Positions 1 through 6,911 of a DNA stretch of 18,471 bases are shown piece by piece. Below the pieces are notes generated by a model. It searched no databases and had not been told where the DNA came from. It was given only the letters and a program-made list of their open reading frames with translations. The DNA lies in assembly GCA_017621955.1 (NCBI GenBank), contig JAGASB010000092.1:1-18471 (forward strand), given 5' to 3'. The position numbers and the translations under genes were made by a program. Origin of the DNA: Clostridia bacterium. GTDB lineage: Bacteria; Bacillota_A; Clostridia; Christensenellales; Borkfalkiaceae. Positions within the stretch are counted from its first letter, which is position 1, and every line of letters begins with the position of its first letter.

Positions 1-461
1 CCGATTGACGGTGCAACCCAACCGCTTGACATAAGTGCTGTAAAGGACATAAACGCAAAAATTCTTCCCGTAACGGCAGGGTTTACAAGGTTTTTACCTG
101 TTCCGCCAAAAATCATTTTAACAACTATAATTGCAAATATACTTGCTAGTATAACCGCATAAATAGGCGTTTGTGAACCTACTGAAAGACCTATTAATAG
201 CCCTGTAACACAAGACGTAAAGTCAAAGCCGTTTGCAATTTCCTTTATCGACTTGCCAGCGATAAGTAGATAAATAAATTCACTAGCAACAGCGCTTATA
301 AGGGCGCAAGCGATAATTAAAAATGCGTTTAATCCAAAGTATACGATACCCATAATTACCGCAGGAAGAAGTGCGATGCAAACGTCAATCATAATTCTTC
401 TAGTGGTATTGTTTGATTTAACGTGTGGAGAAGATGAATATTTATAAATTTTATCTGCCAT
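1..461 (-). CDS. rnfD: RnfD, electron transport complex subunit D (N-terminal part, cut by window edge)
   Basis: Membrane subunit of the Rnf complex, which oxidises reduced ferredoxin, reduces NAD+ and pumps Na+ or H+. About 153 residues are present, beginning MADKIYKYSSSPHVK, followed by several hydrophobic segments (from about residue 25 on) and the family-typical GGTGKNLVNPA stretch with a following Arg-Phe. The covalent-FMN threonine motif of RnfD lies further downstream, outside the window. The ATG at 461 is preceded by AAGGAG at a good distance and overlaps the last 11 bases of rnfC, implying translational coupling. The order rnfC-rnfD is that of the canonical rnfCDGEAB operon, so rnfG, E, A and B are expected to the left. 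The frame has no stop up to base 1; I translated it by hand. Confidence 0.9.
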   Translation of the reverse strand, partial: MADKIYKYSSSPHVKSNNTTRRIMIDVCIALLPAVIMGIVYFGLNAFLIIACALISAVASEFIYLLIAGKSIKEIANGFDFTSCVTGLLIGLSVGSQTPIYAVILASIFAIIVVKMIFGGTGKNLVNPAVTGRIFAFMSFTALMSSGWVAPSI

Positions 462-1752
462 TTTTCTTCTCCTTTATCTTTGCTTTTGCCATTTGAATAC
501 TTTGAACGAGCGAACGTTTTGCCGGGCAGTTATATGCGCAAGAACCGCATTCAAGACAGTTCATAGCGCCGTATTTTTCTGCACTTTCATAGTCCCCGCT
601 CAAAGCAAAACTTTCTATGTACATAGGCATTAATCTCATAGGGCAGTTTTTAGCGCACCTTGCACAGTTGATGCAATTTGACGGTGAAGCGGTCGAAGTT
701 TCACCGTTAATAAGTGCCAAAAATCCCGAATCGGTTTTTCTTGCATATTGATTAAGACCGATAAGCGCTTTACCCATCATAGGTCCGCCTGCGACGAGTT
801 TAACTGCATTTTCCTTAACGCCACCGCAAAACTCTGCGATATCGGTAAACGGAGTACCCAAAGCGAACTTTATGTTTTTAGGCTCGTTAATTCCGTTTCC
901 GCTAACAGTCATAACAGAGTGGGTTAGTGGTAAGTTGAGTTCGATAGCTTCGTAGCACGCAATCATTGTCTTAATGTTTTGTACGCAACAGCCAACGTCG
1001 AACGGCATTTTGCCCGTGGGAACTTTTCTACCCGTCGTGCAGTAAATAAGGTGTTTTTCACTACCCATAGGGTACTGCTTTTTAAGAACGACAACGTCTA
1101 AGTCGGAAAAGCGTTCAAACGCCTTGATTGCAAGCGGTTTGTTTGCTTCAATTCCAAGAATAATTTTCTTTATTCCAAGCGCCATTGCCGTATACATTAT
1201 ACCTTTATAAATATCGTCGGTGCGTTCTATCATAAGTCGATAGTCACAGTTTAAGTAAGGTTCGCACTCCGCACCGTTTATAATTAAATATTCAAGTTTG
1301 GTTTTTGGTGAAAGTTTAACAGCGGTGGGAAATCCTGCTCCGCCAAGACCTACTATGCCTGCCAAACGTATGCGTTCGATTAAACTTGCAGGTGAAAAAT
1401 CTGCAACGTTATCAAAGTGCATTTGTTCGTCTGTTCCGTCGTTATCAATAACAACGTACTTTTGCTTTTGCCCCAAACCGTTTACTATATCGGTTACGGC
1501 TGTAACTTCACCGCACACCGAAGAATAAACGTTAGCAGAAATAGCCCCGCTAGCCTCGCCGACAAGTTGTCCAATCTTGACCTTATCGCCGACGTTTACA
1601 ACGGGGATTGCCGGTGCACCGATGTGCTGAGACATACTTATATACACCGTTTTAGGCGCAGGCATAATCTCAATCGGCTTTTCGGAGCAAAGATTTTTCA
1701 TATCCTTAACGTGTATTCCGTAAGGATAGTTTTTACCTTTTCTTATGCTCAA
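451..1752 (-). CDS. rnfC: RnfC, electron transport complex subunit C
   Basis: Peripheral subunit that carries the NADH/FMN site and two [4Fe-4S] clusters of the Rnf ferredoxin:NAD+ oxidoreductase at the cytoplasmic face. The 433 residues show the RnfC N-terminal domain, a lipoyl-like barrel around residues 30-75, the glycine-rich GLGGAGFPT motif at 135-143 (shared with NuoF-type NADH/FMN domains), and two C-terminal ferredoxin-like cluster motifs: C360-x2-C363-x2-C366-x3-C370 and C399-x2-C402-x2-C405-x3-C409. The start is a TTG (bases 1752-1750) behind GAGAGGAAG; no ATG fits better in this frame. Length and order are normal for Clostridia, which lack the long repetitive C-terminus of proteobacterial RnfC. 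It follows the Gx-transporter gene by 50 bases that contain a tandem repeat, and overlaps rnfD by 11 bases. Confidence 0.96.
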   Translation of the reverse strand: MSIRKGKNYPYGIHVKDMKNLCSEKPIEIMPAPKTVYISMSQHIGAPAIPVVNVGDKVKIGQLVGEASGAISANVYSSVCGEVTAVTDIVNGLGQKQKYVVIDNDGTDEQMHFDNVADFSPASLIERIRLAGIVGLGGAGFPTAVKLSPKTKLEYLIINGAECEPYLNCDYRLMIERTDDIYKGIMYTAMALGIKKIILGIEANKPLAIKAFERFSDLDVVVLKKQYPMGSEKHLIYCTTGRKVPTGKMPFDVGCCVQNIKTMIACYEAIELNLPLTHSVMTVSGNGINEPKNIKFALGTPFTDIAEFCGGVKENAVKLVAGGPMMGKALIGLNQYARKTDSGFLALINGETSTASPSNCINCARCAKNCPMRLMPMYIESFALSGDYESAEKYGAMNCLECGSCAYNCPAKRSLVQSIQMAKAKIKEKKNGR

Positions 1753-1775
1753 TTGTGTCTTCCTCTCTTTTTATT

Positions 1776-1801
1776 ATTTTCTACAAATATTTTCTACAAA
1801 T
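1776..1801. repeat. Two perfect tandem copies of a 13-bp unit
   Basis: ATTTTCTACAAAT occurs twice head to tail (1776-1788 and 1789-1801), filling half of the gap between the Gx-transporter stop and the rnfC TTG start. On the coding (minus) strand each unit reads ATTTGTAGAAAAT. It lies just upstream of the rnfC ribosome binding site. Probably a slippage duplication; a role in mRNA stability or a protein site cannot be excluded. Confidence 0.85.
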
Positions 1802-1802
1802 T

Positions 1803-2315
1803 TTATTTTTTATCTAAATTAGCAGTCGGCATTCTTAATAAAATTAGATATACGATAAACCCGACTATAATTCCGCTAAAAACGCCTATAAAAGCAAGGT
1901 ATGGCAAAAACGAAAGATATTCAAAAGTTGCCGTAACAATACAAAAAGTTGCGTTTTGAACGGTGGTGTTTATAACTGCACCGACTACGCTTGCGCAAAC
2001 AATGCTTGTGTTTTTAACGTAATATAGAATTAACAGTTGTATAGAAAGCGCTATTACGCCCGCTGGCAGTGAATACATAATTGCGGATACGTTGCCGGCA
2101 AACAGACTGCCGATAATCGTTTTAACAACTAGCGTTATAAATCCGAACTTTCCGCCAAGCAATATTGCCGATAGTAAAATGAATATATTTGAAAGCCCAA
2201 GTCTTGCGCCAGGTAGAATTATAGGCGGAAAAAGACTTTCAAGAGTAAACGTTATGGTTGATAGTGCGGTGAGTACGGCGCAAAGAGCAATGCGTGCAGT
2301 CAAATTACCTTTCAT
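1803..2315 (-). CDS. Gx transporter family protein (heptaprenyl diphosphate synthase component I-like)
   Basis: Small integral membrane protein of the family usually labelled Hpre_diP_synt_I or Gx transporter. Its substrate is not established; it is a small multi-helix S-component-like protein found beside rnf genes in many Clostridia. 170 residues, nearly all in hydrophobic helices (about five). Family-typical stretches visible are PPIILPGARLGLSN near residue 30, then VVKTIIGSLFAG and SLPAG. I chose the ATG at 2315 rather than a GTG two codons upstream (2321), because the AGGGGG ribosome binding site sits five bases before the ATG and would overlap the GTG. It overlaps the end of the NusG-II gene by 11 bases (2305-2315), so the two are probably translationally coupled. 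Not itself a prenyl synthase: no DDxxD motif is present. Confidence 0.85.
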   Translation of the reverse strand: MKGNLTARIALCAVLTALSTITFTLESLFPPIILPGARLGLSNIFILLSAILLGGKFGFITLVVKTIIGSLFAGNVSAIMYSLPAGVIALSIQLLILYYVKNTSIVCASVVGAVINTTVQNATFCIVTATFEYLSFLPYLAFIGVFSGIIVGFIVYLILLRMPTANLDKK

Positions 2316-2808
2316 TTGCACCCCCTAATGCCCCTGTGCTTGGGTCTGACGGGGTAAAAGTTAAAGGTGAAATCTTTAACCCGTGCGGACTGCAATAGAT
2401 TAGTCCCTTATCGGTTAGGGCAGGGAAAGATACGCAATCTTTTGAAAGAGAACAAGTGCTGTCTATAACTTTTACGCTTTTACTTTGAGTGTCAACCATA
2501 AGCACGTTAAAACCATCGTGATTTTCACCTGTATAAACGGTCAGTGTGAAACCGTTTTTCGTATCTGATTTTTCCACTAAATGCTTAAAATCTTCGCTGA
2601 CGATTAGAGTGTTTGTGTCGAAAGAATAACTTAAAACGGTATTTTCGTTTTTACTCACTAAAAAACCTTTTGACGCCGTATTTTTGGGAAATAACACGAA
2701 CGCAAAAAAAAGTGCGACAAGTAGTAATAAAAGTAAAGAATAAATAATCAAGTCGCCCTTCATAAAAGGTTTTGAAAGTTTAATTAAATCAAGGTCTTTT
2801 TTTTTCAA
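2305..2808 (-). CDS. NusG domain II-containing membrane-anchored protein
   Basis: First gene of the rnf operon as seen here. 167 residues: a charged N-terminus, one membrane anchor at about residues 19-41 (SLLLLLLVALFFAFVLF), then an extracytoplasmic NusG-II fold. The diagnostic paired-cysteine pattern is VIDSTC...KDC..FPAL....LIYCSPHGLKI (Cys near 118, 124 and 139), matching the family's C-(x)n-C-(x)n-CLPH core. The start is a TTG at 2808, with AAGGGG ten bases upstream; the codons further upstream in frame offer no ATG or GTG. Proteins of this type are found next to Gx transporters and rnf genes; a role in assembling or flavinylating the complex is only an inference. The Ser/Pro/Gly-rich tail (last about 15 residues) looks disordered. 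Confidence 0.85.
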   Translation of the reverse strand: MKKKDLDLIKLSKPFMKGDLIIYSLLLLLLVALFFAFVLFPKNTASKGFLVSKNENTVLSYSFDTNTLIVSEDFKHLVEKSDTKNGFTLTVYTGENHDGFNVLMVDTQSKSVKVIDSTCSLSKDCVSFPALTDKGLIYCSPHGLKISPLTFTPSDPSTGALGGANER

Positions 2809-2834
2809 AACGGCAACACCCCTTATTATAATAT

Positions 2835-2863
2835 ATTTTACTAAATAAGTCGTTTGTTGTCAA
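2835..2863 (-). promoter_or_regulatory. Promoter of the rnf operon
   Basis: Read on the minus strand: -35 TTGACA (2863-2858), 17-base spacer, -10 TAAAAT (2840-2835). The predicted start, near 2828, leaves a leader of only about 20 bases that holds the AAGGGG ribosome binding site of the NusG-II gene. The -35 is perfect and the spacing optimal for a sigma-A type promoter. Confidence 0.8.
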
Positions 2864-2985
2864 TTAAACGCAGTTGGTTTAAGGGGTAGTTGTATAAAAT
2901 TTTTTAATTAAAATAAAAGTTTATACGTAGGTGTTTGTATAATGTGAAACAATTTTTACAATTTATGTTAAAAGCAAAATTTTAC

Positions 2986-3014
2986 TTGCAATATTTTTGT
3001 TAATTATATAAAAT
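2986..3014 (+). promoter_or_regulatory. Putative promoter abutting the rRNA methyltransferase start
   Basis: TTGCAA (2986-2991), 17-base spacer, TAAAAT (3009-3014). The -10 ends 4 bases before the first ATG (3019) and 7 bases before the second (3022), so the transcript would begin at or next to the start codon. No Shine-Dalgarno sequence is visible upstream. The region is very AT-rich, so chance matches are possible; a second TATAAT at 2938-2943 lacks a good -35. Confidence 0.5.
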
Positions 3015-3018
3015 AATT

Positions 3019-4167
3019 ATGATGAGTAATTTTGGCTTTAAAGATAAATTTGATATAACCTTAACGTGTGCTTCGGGCGTGGAAAAAGTGGTTAAAAGCG
3101 AGCTTAAAAGGTTGGGGTATGAAGACGTGCCGGCAATTAACGGTGCGCTTACCTTTTCGGGCGATAAACTTGCCGTTGCACGCTGTAATCTTTTCTTGCG
3201 CTGTGCAGATAGGGTATATATAAACGTCAATCAGTTTACTGCCGAAAATTTTGACGATTTGTTTGACGGCGTTAAAAACACTGCGTGGGAAGAATTTATT
3301 CCAAAGGACGCTAAAATCACCGTCAACGGCAAGTGTGTAAAAAGTAAACTGTTTGCCGTTTCGGCTTGTCAAAGCATTGTTAAAAAAGCCATTGCAGATA
3401 GGCTTTTAGAAAAATATAAAACTTCACGTTTAATAGAAAACGGTGCGCTTTACGAAGTTGAGTTTTCAATTTTTAAGGACGTGGTTACGCTGTATATTAA
3501 TACGAGTGGTAAAGGGCTACATAAGCGTGGATATCGTGATATGGTCGGCATAGCGCCTATAAAAGAAACGCTTGCTTCGGCACTGCTACTGCTTAGCGAT
3601 TTTTATCGTGAAAGACCTTTTGCGGACCCGTTTTGTGGCTCAGGTACTATTGCTGTTGAAGCAGCGCGTATCGCAATGAATATTGCCGGTGGTATAGGAA
3701 GAAGATTTGCGTTTAACGAGTGGTCGAACTTTGACAGTAAATACTTTGACCTTGCCTTTGAAGAAGCAAAGGATAAAGAAAAAAGGGATATAAAACTTGA
3801 TTTTTTTGCGTCAGACGTTGACCCCAAAGCCGTTAAGCTTGCTAAGCGACACGCAGAGCGTGCGGGTGTTTTGGATAAGATTAAATTTAGCACTTTGGAC
3901 GTTAAAAATTTTTCAACCGACTTAAAGTGTGGCACGATAGTAACAAATCCACCTTACGGTGAAAGGGTGTATGATAAAGACGAAGCCGAAGCGTGCTATA
4001 AATCGCTTGGGAAAGTATTTAAATCACTTGACGGTTGGTCGGCGTTCGTTATAACTAGCGCAAAAAATTTTGAAAAGCATTTTGGTAAAAAAGCGGATAG
4101 GGAAAGAAAACTTTATAACTCTAACCGTGAATGTAAATATTACTATTATTATGGAGATAAAAGATAA
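3019..4167 (+). CDS. rlmL: THUMP domain class I SAM-dependent RNA methyltransferase (RlmL/YpsC type)
   Basis: Methylates a guanine N2 in 23S rRNA, by family (RlmL N-terminal module; B. subtilis YpsC). 382 residues, the usual length of the Gram-positive single-module form, without the C-terminal RlmK domain of E. coli. Residues about 10-160 form the ferredoxin-like plus THUMP RNA-binding part (ending HKRGYR). The Rossmann methyltransferase follows with DPFCGSGT at 203-210 (SAM loop), SDVD at 265-268 (SAM ribose acid) and NPPYG at 310-314 (catalytic N6/N2-methyltransferase motif IV). Starts ATGATG at 3019/3022 without a visible ribosome binding site; the promoter placement favours the second ATG and leaderless translation. 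The stop is 2 bases before galT, so the genes are probably cotranscribed although unrelated in function. The symbol follows the family name; the exact target base is not provable here. Confidence 0.9.
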   Translation: MMSNFGFKDKFDITLTCASGVEKVVKSELKRLGYEDVPAINGALTFSGDKLAVARCNLFLRCADRVYINVNQFTAENFDDLFDGVKNTAWEEFIPKDAKITVNGKCVKSKLFAVSACQSIVKKAIADRLLEKYKTSRLIENGALYEVEFSIFKDVVTLYINTSGKGLHKRGYRDMVGIAPIKETLASALLLLSDFYRERPFADPFCGSGTIAVEAARIAMNIAGGIGRRFAFNEWSNFDSKYFDLAFEEAKDKEKRDIKLDFFASDVDPKAVKLAKRHAERAGVLDKIKFSTLDVKNFSTDLKCGTIVTNPPYGERVYDKDEAEACYKSLGKVFKSLDGWSAFVITSAKNFEKHFGKKADRERKLYNSNRECKYYYYYGDKR

Positions 4168-4169
4168 AT

Positions 4170-5711
4170 ATGGTTGACGGAAAAATTCTTGTTGAAAAGT
4201 TATTATCTTACGCAAAAGCGTTCTTACACTTAAACGACCGTGATGAAATTTATTTTAGAAACATTTTATTGCGTGAATTTAAACTTGACGAACCTGCGCT
4301 TGACGTGGGCGATTTGTCTTATATTATGGCTCTTGACGTTCCCGACGTTATCGTTGAAGAACTTGAAAGTTTTGCAATGGAAAACGGTCTTACGGACGAA
4401 GCGCATAAAAACCTTTATTCTACATACATTATGGGTATTTTATCGCCCTTGCCGTCAAAGGTTAATCAAACCTTTATGGAAATAAAACAAAAAGACGGTA
4501 TAGAAAAAGCGTGCGAATACTTTTATAGTCTTTCAGTTAAAAATAACTACGTTCAAAAGACGGCTATCGGCAGAAACTTAAAGTGGACGTATCCAGACGG
4601 GCAAAGATATCTTGAAATTACCGTAAATTTAAGTAAACCCGAAAAAGATAATAAGGAAATAGCAAAGCTTTTAACGGTAAATCCTACTAAAAAAGCAAAA
4701 TATCCCGCTTGTTTACTTTGCAAGGAAAACGAAGGGTTTGAAGGCTCTTTAACTCACCCTGCAAGAGAAAATATAAGGACTATATCACTTAGCCTTGGTG
4801 GTGAAGATTGGTTTGTTCAGTATTCGCCGTACGCATATTATAACGAACATATGATAGCGATATCTAACAAGCACGCACCTATGCACATTGCGGGGGATAC
4901 TATTTGTAAACTTCTTGACTTCGTTGATTTTTTCCCAAATTATATGATAGGTTCAAACGCTGCGCTTGCTATTATCGGTGGTTCAATATTAAACCACGAA
5001 CATTTTCAGGGCGGCGGACACCTTATGCCAATGCACAAAGCACCGATAAAAGAATATTTTAAAAGTGAAAAATATAACGACGTTACGGTCGGCATAGTCG
5101 ATTGGTATAACAGCGTTATTCGATTAACAAGCAAAAATAGGCAAGCGATAAAATGCTTTGCAACCGATATCATTAAGGCGTGGGAAACTTATACTGATGA
5201 GTCTTGTGATATATTTGCATATACGGGTGAAACAAGGCACAATTCGCTTTCGCCCGTGTGTAGAAAGAACGGCGACGAATATACGTTTGACATTATTCTT
5301 CGCAACAATAGGACTAGCGAAGAATACCCCGACGGTATTTTCCACGCTCACCCAGAATATCATAACATCAAAAAAGAAGGTATCGGCTTAATCGAAGCAA
5401 TGGGACTATTTATTCTTCCAGGCAGATTAAAAAAGCAACTTAGTATGATTGCTGAAATTGTTTGCGGAAAGGAAAAATACGACTATAACGCACTTTGCGA
5501 TAAAGAAAATTATTTGTACGCACATAGAGATATGATAAAAGAACTTTATAGTGAAGGCGTGTCGAAGAACTTTGAAGATGCTGAACGTCGTGTAACAGAA
5601 TTTGTAAACCGTGTTTGTAAAAACATACTTTTCAATACGGCAGTATTTAAAAACGACGACAACGGTTATAAAGGCTTTAAGAAGTTTTTGTCTTGCGTTG
5701 GTGTAAAATAA
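4170..5711 (+). CDS. galT: UDP-glucose--hexose-1-phosphate uridylyltransferase (GalT, type 2)
   Basis: Leloir-pathway enzyme: galactose-1-phosphate + UDP-glucose gives glucose-1-phosphate + UDP-galactose, in the cytoplasm. 513 residues, the same length as the Firmicutes type-2 GalT of Bacillus and unlike the roughly 350-residue E. coli type. Visible signatures are ENEGFEGSLTHPARENIR at about 187-203, GGEDWFVQYSPYAYYNEHM at 210-228 and the histidine-triad-like active site NHEHFQGG at 275-282, whose H276/H278 pair is the nucleophile region. ATG at 4170 comes 2 bases after the previous stop; GGAG lies 13 bases upstream, rather far, so coupling to the upstream gene is likely. galE follows after 31 bases. 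No galactokinase or sugar transporter is in the window, so the source of Gal-1-P is unknown. Confidence 0.96.
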   Translation: MVDGKILVEKLLSYAKAFLHLNDRDEIYFRNILLREFKLDEPALDVGDLSYIMALDVPDVIVEELESFAMENGLTDEAHKNLYSTYIMGILSPLPSKVNQTFMEIKQKDGIEKACEYFYSLSVKNNYVQKTAIGRNLKWTYPDGQRYLEITVNLSKPEKDNKEIAKLLTVNPTKKAKYPACLLCKENEGFEGSLTHPARENIRTISLSLGGEDWFVQYSPYAYYNEHMIAISNKHAPMHIAGDTICKLLDFVDFFPNYMIGSNAALAIIGGSILNHEHFQGGGHLMPMHKAPIKEYFKSEKYNDVTVGIVDWYNSVIRLTSKNRQAIKCFATDIIKAWETYTDESCDIFAYTGETRHNSLSPVCRKNGDEYTFDIILRNNRTSEEYPDGIFHAHPEYHNIKKEGIGLIEAMGLFILPGRLKKQLSMIAEIVCGKEKYDYNALCDKENYLYAHRDMIKELYSEGVSKNFEDAERRVTEFVNRVCKNILFNTAVFKNDDNGYKGFKKFLSCVGVK

Positions 5712-5742
5712 ATTAGTTAAAATAAAATTTAGGAGTATAAAA

Positions 5743-6756
5743 ATGAACGTATTAGTAACAGGTGGTGCAGGGTATATCGGTTCACATACTATGGTTGAAC
5801 TTTTACAAGCAGGGCACAGCGTAGTATGTATTGATAACTTTATGAACAGCAAGTTTGAGGCTGTAAAAAGAGTAGAAAAAATTACGGGTAAATCGGTTAA
5901 GTTTTACGAAGGCGATATTCGTGATAAGGCGATTTTAGATAAAATTTTTACAGAAAACAAAATTGATTCAGTTATTAACTTTGCAGGGCTTAAAGCCGTT
6001 GGTGAATCCTGCGCAAAACCGCTTGAATATTATGAAAACAACATTGAAGGACTTTTGGTTTTAGCGTTTGCTATGAGAGAACATAACGTTAAAAATTTGG
6101 TATTTTCATCTTCTGCAACCGTTTACGGCAAGCCTGAAAGCGTTCCTATTAAAGAAGATTTTCCGCTTTCAACGTCAAATCCTTACGGAAGCACAAAATT
6201 ATTTATAGAATATATACTTAAAGACCTTTATAAAGCAGACCCAACATTTAATATTGCAATACTTCGTTATTTTAACCCCGTTGGTGCGCACGAATCTGGC
6301 ACGATAGGTGAAGACCCCAAGGGAATTCCAAACAACCTTTGTCCTTACATTACTCAGGTTGCAGTAGGTAAAAGAGAGTATCTTGGCGTGTTTGGCGATG
6401 ATTACAATACGCCTGACGGCACGGGTGTAAGAGACTATATTCACGTTGTTGACCTTGCAAAAGGACACGTTCTTGCAGTAAATAAACTTATGGAAAACCC
6501 CGGTCTTATTATAGTGAACTTAGGTACGGGTAAAGGATATAGCGTTCTTGATATGGTTAAGGCGTTTAGTAAGGTTGTAGGTAAGCCTATTCCTTATAAA
6601 ATTATGCCACGTCGACCAGGGGATATTGACGAATGTTATGCAGACCCAACCTTAGCAAAAGAACTTTTAGGGTTTGAAGCGACAAAAACGCTTGACGATA
6701 TGTGTCGTGACGCTATGAATTGGCAAACAAAAAACCCCAACGGTTACGATGACTAA
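5743..6756 (+). CDS. galE: UDP-glucose 4-epimerase GalE
   Basis: Interconverts UDP-galactose and UDP-glucose with bound NAD+, completing the cycle begun by GalT and supplying UDP-Gal for surface glycans. 337 residues, the normal length for an extended short-chain dehydrogenase. NAD-binding GGAGYIGS (G7, G10, G13), SSSAT at 122-126 with catalytic Ser124, and the catalytic pair Y148-x3-K152 in NPYGSTK are all present, as is RYFNPVGAH. The ribosome binding site AGGAG lies at a good distance from the ATG. Last gene of the rlmL-galT-galE run; a strong terminator begins 26 bases after the stop. Confidence 0.97.
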   Translation: MNVLVTGGAGYIGSHTMVELLQAGHSVVCIDNFMNSKFEAVKRVEKITGKSVKFYEGDIRDKAILDKIFTENKIDSVINFAGLKAVGESCAKPLEYYENNIEGLLVLAFAMREHNVKNLVFSSSATVYGKPESVPIKEDFPLSTSNPYGSTKLFIEYILKDLYKADPTFNIAILRYFNPVGAHESGTIGEDPKGIPNNLCPYITQVAVGKREYLGVFGDDYNTPDGTGVRDYIHVVDLAKGHVLAVNKLMENPGLIIVNLGTGKGYSVLDMVKAFSKVVGKPIPYKIMPRRPGDIDECYADPTLAKELLGFEATKTLDDMCRDAMNWQTKNPNGYDD

Positions 6757-6782
6757 TTAAATTTCATAAATTTTAGAATTTA

Positions 6783-6828
6783 AAAAACGGCAAAATTTAG
6801 CAAAAACGCATTTTTTGCCGTTTTTATA
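6783..6828 (+). terminator. Rho-independent terminator after galE
   Basis: A 13-bp perfect stem (AAAAACGGCAAAA at 6783-6795 pairing with 6813-6825), a 17-base loop and a run of T at its end. It separates the gal genes from nadE. Confidence 0.85.
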
Positions 6829-6839
6829 TTGCCAAAAAG

Positions 6840-6868
6840 TTGCAAAAACTCAAAAAAAGGTGTAAAAT
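6840..6868 (+). promoter_or_regulatory. Promoter of nadE
   Basis: TTGCAA (6840-6845), 17-base spacer, TAAAAT (6863-6868), followed by a 43-base gap to the ATG that includes AAGGAG. It comes directly after the galE terminator, so nadE-ygjV is an independent unit. Confidence 0.65.
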
Positions 6869-6911
6869 TAAAACTATAAAATATTGATTTTTTAACAAAA
6901 AGGAGAATTTT

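Noticed and set aside
1417..1959. Long open frame on the plus strand, opposite rnfC and the Gx gene
   Set aside because: No ribosome binding site, no domain, and it runs antisense to two clear genes; an effect of codon bias.
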